Shown: positions 23,624 to 31,707 of the stretch, in pieces | Numbering within the stretch: position 1 is the first letter of the stretch | Layout of the letters: each line of letters starts with the position of its first letter | NCBI GenBank assembly: GCA_036506155.1 | Contig: DASXSF010000076.1 | Span: 1-54,022 of the forward strand | Origin: DASXRA01 sp036506155 | GTDB taxonomy: Bacteria; Actinomycetota; Actinomycetes; Mycobacteriales; Jatrophihabitantaceae | DNA: 54,022 nucleotides | Reading direction: 5' to 3' | Program-made: the position numbers and the translations under genes | The notes under the pieces: model-generated | Told to the model about the DNA's origin: nothing | The model's input: the letters and a program-made list of their open reading frames with translations, nothing else | Databases searched by the model: none

Positions 23624-26212
23624 ATGAGAAGAATGCGTAGATTGGTGTTGTTTTCAGCGCTGTTCGCGGCCATCGCCTTCGCGGCGGCTCCTGGATTCGC
23701 CGCGAGCGATCAGCCGAACAAGGATGCAGGTGAAGAAAGCCAGGACGTCGCGGAAGCGACCGACTGGTTCATGGCACAGCGACTGGCGCCCAACGGCGCG
23801 GTTGATCCGAACGCGTACGCCGCCGGCGCCGCGCAGGCAGCCGCGCTGCCGACGGTGGGTGGCGCCTGGACCGAGCGGACGGGGCGGGCAGGCACGGACG
23901 GCAACGACTTCTCCGACTCTCCCCAGTACATCGACCCCACAAGCGGATTCAGCAACTCGGGCGCGGGCGACCGCTGGGTGTCCGGCCGGATGACAGCACT
24001 CGCCGCCGCCCCGGATGGGACGGTGTTCGCGGGTGGCGCAGACGGCGGAGTGTGGAAGTCAACCGACGGTGGCCAGCACTGGACGCCGGTGACCGACACG
24101 CAGGCGACGCTGTCGATCGGGGCTCTGCTCGTCACCGGCTCGGGCAGCAACTACACGGTCTACGCCGGCACCGGTGAGGCGAACACCAGTCAGGACAGCT
24201 ACGCCGGCGTCGGGGTGCTGGCCTCCACGAACGGCGGTGCCACGTGGCACCGCGTCGGCGGGCCCGAACTCAACGGCGCGTTGATCTTCCGCCTGGTGCA
24301 GGACGGCACCACGCTGTTCGCCGCGACGTCGCACGGCCTTTACAGCTTCGACACCACGTCCAGCACGACGTGGACCGCGGTGCTGCAGCCCGCCGGTCCG
24401 CCCAGCGACGGCAAGAACTTCAACCTCGTGGTGGGCAACATGATCACGGACGTGGCGGTGCGGCCCGGCACGAGTGGCAAGCAGGTGGTGGCTGTGGCGG
24501 GTTACCGTGGCGGCTGGCCCACCAACGGCTTCTACGTGTCGAACGACGCCGGCGCACACTTCAGCTACCTCCCCAACCCACAGGGCTGGGTCCAGCCGAA
24601 GGACGAGGGCCGCACGACGCTCGCGTACTCCGCTGGCGGCGATCGCGCGTACGCGATCGTGCAGAGCCCTTATCTGCTCAACGTGGGTACCAACGGCAAG
24701 ACGGTGCTGCAGGGCGTCTACGAGTCCCAGGACGGCAACCCGGCCGGCCCGTGGACGCTGATCGCCAACTCCAGCAAGCTGCAGCAGAGCGGGTCGGCGC
24801 AGAAGATCTCTCGCATCGGCAAGGGCTATGGACCTGGCATCCAGGCCTGGTACAACCAGTTCCTCGCCGTCGACCCGGGCAACAAGGACCACGTCTACGT
24901 CGGCCTCGAGGAGGTCTACGAGACGTTGAACGCCGGCGCCGGCTGGAACACCATTGCCCCGTACTGGAACTTCGGGTTCAACTGCTTCTCGTACACGCCG
25001 TTCGAGGGGACGTGTGACCACAACCAGGCGCACTCCGACCAGCACGCGGCCGTCATCTCCGCAGGCAAGCTGTACATCGGCAACGACGGCGGTGTCTATG
25101 CCCGGGCGCTGACCAATCACAAGGTCGGTGACTGGACGAACCTCAACGCACACATGGACGCGCTCCAGTACTACGGCGCACAGGGCAGCGGCGACTCGAC
25201 GATCTACGGCGGTATGCAGGACAACGGCAGCAACAAGGTGTTCCCGACGACGGGCACCGTGCTCGACGACACCGGCAAGCCGATCAACGTCAGCTCGGTG
25301 CAGGTATTCGGCGGCGACGGTGGTTACACCCTCGTCGACCCGAACAACTCGAACAACGTCATCACCGAGTACACCGGGCTGACAGCGTTGAAGTCGACCG
25401 ATGGTGGCGCCAACTGGCACTTCATCACGCCGGCCGATCCCGATCCCCGCTTCATCGCCCCGATCAACATGGACCGTACCAACCCCAGCCATCTGGTGGC
25501 CGGTGGCGCGTTCGTGTGGAACTCCGAGGCGGGCGTGGCCGGCACGACAGCGGGCACGGGCGCGGCGACGGACTGGCAGAACATCTTCGACGTGCGCAGC
25601 GCCCTCGGCGGGAACGCGCTTTCGCAGGTGACTGCGCTGGACGCGATCACGGTCGGCGGCAGCCAGTACGTCGCCGCGGCGTGGTGCGGCCCGTGCAACC
25701 CGAGCTTCCCGAGCGGCAGCGGCTTCGCGGCCGGGATCGTGATGCTCAGCAACAGCGGTGGCACCTGGCACGCCACGGCGCAGGAGTGCACCGGTAGCTC
25801 GGCGTGCCCGAACGGCGGCCTGCCGAACCGGTACATCACCGGTGTCAAGATCGACACGGCGAACCCGAGCCACGCCTACCTGTCGCTGTCCGGGTACTCG
25901 CGGCACTGGATCGTCGGGCCGGACGACCCGGGCGTCGGTCACGTCTACCAGACCGCGAACGGCGGCAGCACGTGGGCGGACGTCTCCGGCAACCTACCCG
26001 ATATCCCGGCGAACGACGTCATCCTCCACAACGGCGCGCTCACCGTGGCGAATGACATCGGCGTGTTCACGTCGTCCGACAACGGCAGCACCTGGAGCAG
26101 GGTGGGCACCAACCTCCCGAACGTGGTGGTCGCCCAGCTCACCGTCGATCCGAACGGGACGCTGGTCGCCGCCACCCACGGTCGCGGCATCTGGACGATC
26201 TCGGCTCCCTGA
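23624..26212 (+). CDS. Secreted BNR/Asp-box beta-propeller protein
   Basis: 862 residues. A signal peptide is evident (basic MRRMRRLV, hydrophobic core, cleavage after GFAA). The mature protein contains several BNR/Asp-box repeats spread over its length (WKSTDGGQHW, ASTNGGATW, KSTDGGANW, QTANGGSTW, TSSDNGSTW), the signature of sialidase/sortilin/xyloglucanase-like beta-propellers. No separate catalytic or carbohydrate-binding domain is recognisable, so hydrolase activity is uncertain and a secreted recognition propeller is equally possible. A GAGGAGA ribosome site precedes the ATG by 5 bases. A strong hairpin follows the stop. It is a single-gene transcription unit. Confidence 0.82.
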   Translation: MRRMRRLVLFSALFAAIAFAAAPGFAASDQPNKDAGEESQDVAEATDWFMAQRLAPNGAVDPNAYAAGAAQAAALPTVGGAWTERTGRAGTDGNDFSDSPQYIDPTSGFSNSGAGDRWVSGRMTALAAAPDGTVFAGGADGGVWKSTDGGQHWTPVTDTQATLSIGALLVTGSGSNYTVYAGTGEANTSQDSYAGVGVLASTNGGATWHRVGGPELNGALIFRLVQDGTTLFAATSHGLYSFDTTSSTTWTAVLQPAGPPSDGKNFNLVVGNMITDVAVRPGTSGKQVVAVAGYRGGWPTNGFYVSNDAGAHFSYLPNPQGWVQPKDEGRTTLAYSAGGDRAYAIVQSPYLLNVGTNGKTVLQGVYESQDGNPAGPWTLIANSSKLQQSGSAQKISRIGKGYGPGIQAWYNQFLAVDPGNKDHVYVGLEEVYETLNAGAGWNTIAPYWNFGFNCFSYTPFEGTCDHNQAHSDQHAAVISAGKLYIGNDGGVYARALTNHKVGDWTNLNAHMDALQYYGAQGSGDSTIYGGMQDNGSNKVFPTTGTVLDDTGKPINVSSVQVFGGDGGYTLVDPNNSNNVITEYTGLTALKSTDGGANWHFITPADPDPRFIAPINMDRTNPSHLVAGGAFVWNSEAGVAGTTAGTGAATDWQNIFDVRSALGGNALSQVTALDAITVGGSQYVAAAWCGPCNPSFPSGSGFAAGIVMLSNSGGTWHATAQECTGSSACPNGGLPNRYITGVKIDTANPSHAYLSLSGYSRHWIVGPDDPGVGHVYQTANGGSTWADVSGNLPDIPANDVILHNGALTVANDIGVFTSSDNGSTWSRVGTNLPNVVVAQLTVDPNGTLVAATHGRGIWTISAP

Positions 26213-26221
26213 GCAGGGCGG

Positions 26222-26258
26222 GCCGGCCGGCGGTGACAAGCGCGCACCGCCGGCCGGC
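26222..26258 (+). terminator. GC-rich intrinsic terminator after the BNR gene
   Basis: A perfect 14-bp stem (left arm 26222-26235, right arm 26245-26258) with a 9-base loop lies 9 bases after the stop. There is no U-tract, as is common for actinobacterial terminators. Confidence 0.75.
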
Positions 26259-26395
26259 GTAAATCTACCGACAGCACAATTTGAGAAGACACCAGTCAGA
26301 CCCCATTCCTAGGCTGGCCGCCGACCGATGAGTTCGGCGGCCGGTGCTCGTCGTAATGGCGAAGGCGTGCGCCGGCACGCTGGAAGGAGTGGGGC

Positions 26396-27223
26396 ATGGA
26401 ATCGAGAGGACGGTACGACACGCCGGTCGCCGTGGACGCCGTCGGCCTGGTGAAGACCTACACATCGCGCAGCGGGGACGTAGACGCTGTTCGCGGCGTC
26501 GACCTGCAGGTGGCGTCCGGCGAGCTGTTCGGATTCCTCGGCCCGAACGGGGCAGGCAAATCCACGACGGTGAAGATGCTGACGACGCTGCTGTCGATCA
26601 CCGGCGGGTCGGCTCGCGTGGCGGGCGTCGACGTCGCCGCCGACCCGGATGCTGCCCGCCAGCGCATCGGCGTCGCGTTGCAGGAGGCCGGCCTGGACGT
26701 GCGCCAGACCGGGCGGGAGCTGCTGCTGCTGCAGGCCCGGCTGTTCGGCATGTCGCGCCCGGCGGCGGCGGAGCGGGCGCAGGAGCTGCTCGAGCTGGTG
26801 GACCTGCTCGACGCGGCAGACCGGCGTATCAAGGGATATTCCGGCGGGATGAGGCGGCGGCTGGACCTGGCGTCCGCGCTCGTTCACCGCCCGGACGTGC
26901 TGTTCCTCGACGAGCCGACGACAGGCCTCGACCCCGCGAGCCGGCTGACGGTCTGGGACGAGGTGCGGCGCATCAACCGGCTGGGCACCACGGTGTTCCT
27001 CACGACGCAGTATCTCGAGGAGGCAGACCAGCTCTGCGACCGGATTGCGATCATCGACGACGGCCGCATCGTTCGGGAAGGCACGCCGGCGGCGCTGAAG
27101 GCGCAACTGCGCGACCGGCTCGGTCTTGCCGCCGAGCCGACACTCGACGACGTGTTCCTCGAGGCGACGGGTCGCACCCGCGATCGCATCGAGGGCGAAG
27201 TACAGGCGGTGGTGTCACCATGA
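26396..27223 (+). CDS. ABC transporter ATP-binding protein (DrrA type)
   Basis: 275 residues. Walker A GPNGAGKST (residues 49-57), signature YSGGMRRRLDLASAL, Walker B VLFLDEPTTGLDP and the switch His region TTQYLEEADQLCDR are all present, with the DrrA-type C-terminal tail (PTLDDVFLEATGR). It powers an ABC-2 exporter for drugs or lipids with the permease encoded immediately downstream. An AAGGAG site lies 6 bases before the ATG. The start of translation of the permease overlaps its stop (ATGA). Confidence 0.9.
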   Translation: MESRGRYDTPVAVDAVGLVKTYTSRSGDVDAVRGVDLQVASGELFGFLGPNGAGKSTTVKMLTTLLSITGGSARVAGVDVAADPDAARQRIGVALQEAGLDVRQTGRELLLLQARLFGMSRPAAAERAQELLELVDLLDAADRRIKGYSGGMRRRLDLASALVHRPDVLFLDEPTTGLDPASRLTVWDEVRRINRLGTTVFLTTQYLEEADQLCDRIAIIDDGRIVREGTPAALKAQLRDRLGLAAEPTLDDVFLEATGRTRDRIEGEVQAVVSP

Positions 27224-27978
27224 CCAGCCCGGCACTTGTGCTCGGCGGGCGCGCGATCCGGGAGACGTGGCGCACTCCGGAAGCGATCGTCCCGACACTG
27301 TTCATCCCGCTGTTCTTCCTGGTCGTGAACGTGGGGCAGGCCGGGCGGATCTTCCCCGCGGGCCACACGTCGTTCCTGCACGGGCAGGGCTATGCCGCGT
27401 TCCAGTTGCCCGCCTCGCTGCTGCTGGCAGCGTCGTTCGGGTCGGCCGCGATGTTCCTGGTCGAGGACATCGAGGGCGGCTACTTCGACAAGCTGCGCGC
27501 TACGCCCATCCCGCGTACCGCGATCGCGTTCGGTCGTCTGGCCGCCGAAGGCCTCAAAAGCCTGGTGCTGACGGCGGCGCTCACCGTGGTCGCGATGGCG
27601 TTCGGGGTACGACTGGCGAGCGGCCCGTTCGGGTTCGTCCTGCTCCTGCTGCTGACCGCCGGCTGGGCCGTCGTGTTCTCCGGATTCATGCAACTGATCG
27701 CGCTCAAGACACGAAGCGCCGCTGCCACGCAGAGCGGCGGGCTGGTGTTCTTCCCGCTGCTGTTCCTCACCCCGAACTTCGTGCCCCGGCACATGCTGAC
27801 GCACCCGATGGAAATCGCCGCCACCATCAACCCCGTCACCTACATCATGGAGGCGATGCGCTCACTCATCCTGGTGCACTTCGACTGGGCGGCGATCGGT
27901 AAGGGCTTCCTCGTCGTCGGGCTAGCCGGGTTGGCGATGGCCGCCCTCAACGCCCGCGCCATCCGCGCTTACGACTGA
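27220..27978 (+). CDS. ABC-2 type transporter permease (DrrB type)
   Basis: 252 residues with six hydrophobic segments and the ABC-2 pattern of DrrB-like proteins, including the DIEGGYFDKLRATPIPRTAI coupling segment after the second membrane helix. It pairs with the ATPase encoded upstream in an exporter; natural substrates of this family include daunorubicin-type antibiotics and lipids, so specificity is open. No dedicated TetR/MarR regulator is adjacent. A long bidirectional terminator follows. Confidence 0.88.
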   Translation: MTSPALVLGGRAIRETWRTPEAIVPTLFIPLFFLVVNVGQAGRIFPAGHTSFLHGQGYAAFQLPASLLLAASFGSAAMFLVEDIEGGYFDKLRATPIPRTAIAFGRLAAEGLKSLVLTAALTVVAMAFGVRLASGPFGFVLLLLLTAGWAVVFSGFMQLIALKTRSAAATQSGGLVFFPLLFLTPNFVPRHMLTHPMEIAATINPVTYIMEAMRSLILVHFDWAAIGKGFLVVGLAGLAMAALNARAIRAYD

Positions 27979-27982
27979 TGGA

Positions 27983-28025
27983 CGAGGGCTGGGTGGCGGG
28001 CCTATCCCCCGCCACCCAGCCCTCG
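27983..28025. terminator. Bidirectional terminator
   Basis: A perfect 18-bp stem (27983-28000 with 28008-28025) and a 7-base loop fills the gap between the convergent permease and substrate-binding protein genes. Confidence 0.85.
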
Positions 28026-28027
28026 GC

Positions 28028-29764
28028 TCAGCCAGTCGCCCCGATCTGACCCATGTCGGCGTAACCGTTGGTGGCCGGGGTCTCGATGTAGTTCGTCACG
28101 CCCGAGCCGTGCAGCCGCAGGAACTTCCGGTTGTTCAACGGGATGTAGGCGACGTCCTTGGCAAGCGTCTCGGACAGGTCGCCCCACATGCCGTTGCGCT
28201 TGGCCGTGTCAGTTTCGTTGTAGGCGGCGTCGATCGCGGAGTTGACGGAGTTGCTGGTGTACCAGCCGTAGTCCTGTCCGTTGGACTCCGACGAGAGGTT
28301 CACCCGGCTGTCGAACAGCGGCGGGATGTCCGTCGAGGCGTTCGGCCAGTCGGCGCCCCATGATGCCCACACCACGTCGTACTTCTCCGCGTTGTGCGGG
28401 TTCTGGATCACGTCGTAGTAGGTGTCGGAGAGGCTCTCCAGGGTGACCTTGAAGCCGGCCTTCTCCCACGCGGCCTTCAATGCCGACGCCTGCGCGTCCG
28501 TGGTCGGGGTGCCTCCGTTGTAGGTGTAGTGGATCGGGTAGGGGATCTTCACGCCGGCTTGCTGCAGGAGCGCTTTCGCCTTGGCCGGGTCGCCGCTGTC
28601 CGGGGCGCCGAACGGGTTGGGGAAGTCCTTGAAGCCGGCCACCGACTTCTGGATGATGCTGTTCGAGGGCACCGACATCGCCGGGCCGCCGTATGCCGTG
28701 ATGTAGCCGGCCTTGTCTGTGGCCACCGCGAGCGCCTGGCGCACCAGCGGGTTGGTCATCGTCTTGAAGTTCGGCAGCAGGTAGTCGACGTATGGAGTCA
28801 CCGGGTTGGTCATGCGGCCCTTCACCTGCGCGACCCGCGCCTGGTACGCCGGCGGCGCGGACCGGTCAGTAATTGCTGTCTTGTCCGGACCGCTGTCCTT
28901 CAGCAGCCGATCGAAGATCGTCTCCTCGGTGAGCCCCTCCTGCATGACGATCTTTTCCGGGAGTGCGTTACGGATACCGCGATAGTCAGTGCTCGGGTCG
29001 TAGTTGGGGTTGCGGACGAATGTGCCGCCATGGCCTTCCTGCCAGGTGCCCTGGAGCATGTACGGGCCGTCCGAGAAGACTTGGAAATTCGATTGCGCCG
29101 CCTTGTCCTGCGACTGCTTGAACGGCGCAAATGCCATTAGCGCACCAGATGCCGCGTAGTTGAAATCACCCACCGGTTTGCGCAGGTGGAACGTGATCGT
29201 GTTCCCGTTGCACACCACTGCTTTGTCATATGCGGCTTGATTCTTCTTGGTGTACGGGCCCGAGTAGATCGAGCTGCCGTCCGGATTCGTCGGGATGTTC
29301 AGGAACTGGATCTGATAGTTCGGGCCTCCGGTAATCGTGTTCACTGCGAAGGTGCGCGACACCCCGTATTTGATGTCCTCGCAGGTCACGGGCGAACCGT
29401 CCTGCCACTTCGGGCCCTGCTTCAGCGTGAACGTCCACGTCTTGTTGTTGTCGCTCGCCCTGCCGGTGTCGGTTGCCAGGTCAGGCACCAGCTTGTTGTC
29501 CGACGTCAATTGCGTCAGAGTCCGGTAGAACATCCGCGTCGCAAAGGCCAAGTCACGCCCGAGGTACATGCGCTGCGGATCCCAGTGCTCGGCGTTGCGC
29601 TTCGTCAGGTTGTACAGCGTTCCACCGCGCTTCGTGCTGGACGGCGACGATGCCGATGCCGATGCCGAGCCGGTGCCTCCCCCGGTCTTCTTGGACGAAC
29701 TGCACGCTGTCAGGATCATCGCCACAGCCACGCCGGCCACGACAGCGCCCTTAGAAATGCTCAC
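28028..29764 (-). CDS. ABC transporter substrate-binding lipoprotein, peptide/nickel/opine family (SBP_bac_5)
   Basis: 578 residues. A lipoprotein signal is clear, with lipobox LTAC and lipidated Cys21, then a Ser/Gly/Ala linker. The mature part begins KRGGTLYNL and contains LTKRNAEHWDPQRMYL, the family-typical start of DppA/OppA-like binding proteins, with WTFTLKQGPKWQDGSPVT as the SBP_bac_5 signature. It should bind an oligopeptide or similar solute outside the membrane. No permease or ATPase of this type is nearby, so it is an orphan. Two direct repeats lie just upstream of the start. Confidence 0.88.
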   Translation of the reverse strand: MSISKGAVVAGVAVAMILTACSSSKKTGGGTGSASASASSPSSTKRGGTLYNLTKRNAEHWDPQRMYLGRDLAFATRMFYRTLTQLTSDNKLVPDLATDTGRASDNNKTWTFTLKQGPKWQDGSPVTCEDIKYGVSRTFAVNTITGGPNYQIQFLNIPTNPDGSSIYSGPYTKKNQAAYDKAVVCNGNTITFHLRKPVGDFNYAASGALMAFAPFKQSQDKAAQSNFQVFSDGPYMLQGTWQEGHGGTFVRNPNYDPSTDYRGIRNALPEKIVMQEGLTEETIFDRLLKDSGPDKTAITDRSAPPAYQARVAQVKGRMTNPVTPYVDYLLPNFKTMTNPLVRQALAVATDKAGYITAYGGPAMSVPSNSIIQKSVAGFKDFPNPFGAPDSGDPAKAKALLQQAGVKIPYPIHYTYNGGTPTTDAQASALKAAWEKAGFKVTLESLSDTYYDVIQNPHNAEKYDVVWASWGADWPNASTDIPPLFDSRVNLSSESNGQDYGWYTSNSVNSAIDAAYNETDTAKRNGMWGDLSETLAKDVAYIPLNNRKFLRLHGSGVTNYIETPATNGYADMGQIGATG

Positions 29765-29775
29765 CAGACAACCCC

Positions 29776-29796
29776 TTTACTCAGCATTTACTCAGC
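29776..29796. repeat. Tandem 10-bp direct repeat upstream of the lipoprotein gene
   Basis: TTTACTCAGC occurs twice with an 11-base period (29776-29785 and 29787-29796), 12 bases before the minus-strand ATG. One helical turn between copies suggests a regulator binding the same DNA face. Confidence 0.6.
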
Positions 29797-29936
29797 CGCG
29801 CACGGGCATGCGCCGGCAGACCACCTATTGGGACGATTACGGTGCTGAGCAGTTGTCGGCAAGCTCTGCGAAATTCCTCGAAGAATGCGCCTCATCGTTC
29901 TGTGACCCAACCGTTTCCCGTCTGCGACATCACCGT

Positions 29937-29955
29937 TCTTAAGCTCGTCTTAAGC
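29937..29955. promoter_or_regulatory. Direct repeat TCTTAAGC upstream of the winged-helix regulator
   Basis: TCTTAAGC occurs at 29937-29944 and 29948-29955, again an 11-base period, ending 16 bases before the GTG of the regulator gene. It may be an operator. No other feature is seen in 29797-29936. Confidence 0.5.
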
Positions 29956-29971
29956 GACGAGAGGACACGCA

Positions 29972-30967
29972 GTGACGGCTGCGCCGGGCCAGGTGGCCCG
30001 GGGGTACCGCTTGGCGATCGGGGAGGACACCGTCCCCCATATATCGGTCGTCAGGTCGCCGCACGTGTCACTCGCGCCACTCATGATCGGCGCCAGCGCC
30101 GGCGTGGGCGGCACGGACGGTCGTTACCTCGTGCGCGCTGTCCGCAAGGCGTTGCCCTACGGCGCCGGATTCGCGCTCGCGCCCATGGTGGCCGCACATC
30201 GGGCAGGTGACGAGCTGGTCGACGCCTTCATGCCGATCCTTCCGTACGCCGACGTGTCCGTTGCCGAGCAGATCGAGAGCATGCACCAGGCGCCGGACGA
30301 CTTGTTGCTGGACGAGTTGCGCCGCATCTACGGCGATGCCCTGCCGCGCGCATGGCAACCTGCTGCCGAGCGCCCCCGCACCTGGTTCGACAGCTTGGCC
30401 CTCGCGACCGCGCACACTTTCGACGCGGTCGCGGCGAGCTGGCACGCCGCGGCCCCCGCGATCGACCGCGAGATCCAGCGGGTCGGTACCGCCCTGGTCC
30501 GGGGCGGTCACGACGTGCTGCTCAACAGCCTGCATCCCCGCCTGCAGTACGCCCACGGGATGCTGAGCTTCGACATCCGGCTCAGGCGAATCGTGAGCCT
30601 CGGCGGGCGCCGTCTCGTGCTCGTCCCACTGATTGGTGATTCCCACGCCCTACTGGCCGGCTTCGAGCTGCCCGGCCTTGCTTACATCGGTTACCACGTG
30701 CCAGGACACACGACGTCGCGGTACGCCGGTAACGGCGATGAGCTGGCGTTGCTGCTCGGGCCGCTGCGTGCGCGGGCGCTGCGGCTGCTCGCACGTCCGA
30801 TGAGCGCAGGCGCACTGGCAAGCGCACTGGACTGCGCCGCCAACACCGCTACGTACCACTGCAACCACCTCGAGAAGGCGCGACTGGTCGTCCGGGAACG
30901 GCGCGGGCAATCGGTGTGGATCTCCCGCACGCCTCGCGGCCACGAACTGGTCGACCTGATGGCGTAG
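29972..30967 (+). CDS. ArsR-like winged-helix transcriptional regulator
   Basis: 331 residues from a GTG with a GAGAGGA site upstream. The C-terminal part (about 250-331) is an ArsR/HTH_5-like winged helix: LARPMSAGALASALDCAANTATYHCNHLEKARLVVRERRGQ. The N-terminal 240 residues form the helical and beta domain seen in long actinobacterial ArsR-type regulators of unknown ligand. It is divergent from the orphan binding protein, which it may control through the repeats between the two genes. Confidence 0.75.
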   Translation: MTAAPGQVARGYRLAIGEDTVPHISVVRSPHVSLAPLMIGASAGVGGTDGRYLVRAVRKALPYGAGFALAPMVAAHRAGDELVDAFMPILPYADVSVAEQIESMHQAPDDLLLDELRRIYGDALPRAWQPAAERPRTWFDSLALATAHTFDAVAASWHAAAPAIDREIQRVGTALVRGGHDVLLNSLHPRLQYAHGMLSFDIRLRRIVSLGGRRLVLVPLIGDSHALLAGFELPGLAYIGYHVPGHTTSRYAGNGDELALLLGPLRARALRLLARPMSAGALASALDCAANTATYHCNHLEKARLVVRERRGQSVWISRTPRGHELVDLMA

Positions 30968-31006
30968 TTCGACGCGGCTGTCAGAGTCGCGTGATCGACT
31001 GAATCC

Positions 31007-31249
31007 ATGTTCGACGGGTTCGAGGAGTTTGAGGTGGTCGTTCGCGGCACGACGATCCACGGCCGCCACGGCGGGGCGGGTCGGATCCTGGCGTTGTGGA
31101 GCGACACCGAACCTGACCAGCTTGCTGCTTGGGCGGCGTGGGCCGACGACGTGCGGGGCCGCGCGATCGCCGCCGGGCACTTCCTGCCCGAGGAGGCACC
31201 GGGCGAAGTCGTCAAGGAATTCGTGGCATTCTTCGGCGAGTGCACATGA
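31007..31249 (+). pseudogene. Alpha/beta-hydrolase (haloacetate dehalogenase-like) with large in-frame internal deletion
   Basis: 80 residues. The first 25 (MFDGFEEFEVVVRGTTIHG...) look like the start of haloacetate dehalogenase-type hydrolases, and the remaining 55 (ILALWSDTEPDQLAAW...WADDVRGRAIAAGHFLPEEA) look like their end, with the catalytic-His GHF motif kept. The middle, about 200 residues with the nucleophile and its elbow, is missing and the two parts are joined in frame. The product should be inactive. Its stop overlaps the ATG of the GNAT gene (ATGA), so the ORF may be kept for translational coupling. Confidence 0.7.
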
Positions 31250-31707
31250 ATCCCGAACCCCGGGTCGCCGAGGTGGCGGAGGCCCGAGCGGTCGCGGAGT
31301 TGCTCGACGCCTTCAATCGCGAGTTCGGCACTCCCACGCCGGGCCCCGACGTGCTCACCTCCCGACTCTGGACGTTGCTCGCGGGCGAGGCGGTGGTCGC
31401 GTTCGTGTCCGGCGACCCAGCCGTGGCCGTCGCGCTGGTCACGCTGCGACCCAACGTCTGGTACGACGGGTCGGTGGCGCTTCTCGACGAGCTCTACGTG
31501 GCGCCGGCACTGCGCGGACGGGGCATCGGCTCCGCGCTGCTGGCGCTGGTCGAGGCGACCGCCCGGCAACGCGGCGCAGAGCTACTCGAGGTCAACGTCG
31601 ACGGCGAAGACACTGACGCCCGGCGGTTCTACGAGCGGCACGGCTACACGAACACCGAGCCGGGCCAGCACGAGCCGATGCTGTACTACTACCGCGAGCT
31701 GTCGTGA
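31246..31707 (+). CDS. GNAT family N-acetyltransferase
   Basis: 153 residues. The GNAT core is present: LLDELYVAPALRGRGIGSAL (acetyl-CoA loop R/QxxGxG/A) and a C-terminal RRFYERHGYTNTE segment. The acceptor is unknown. The ATG overlaps the stop of the deleted hydrolase ORF. The TGA stop is immediately followed by the stop of the convergent gene on the other strand. Confidence 0.85.
   Translation: MNPEPRVAEVAEARAVAELLDAFNREFGTPTPGPDVLTSRLWTLLAGEAVVAFVSGDPAVAVALVTLRPNVWYDGSVALLDELYVAPALRGRGIGSALLALVEATARQRGAELLEVNVDGEDTDARRFYERHGYTNTEPGQHEPMLYYYRELS

Noticed and set aside
24059..25942. Long open frame (about 627 codons) on the minus strand inside the BNR-protein gene
   Set aside because: It is an antisense shadow of a gene with a signal peptide, ribosome site and repeated Asp-box motifs; the antisense product has no recognisable family.
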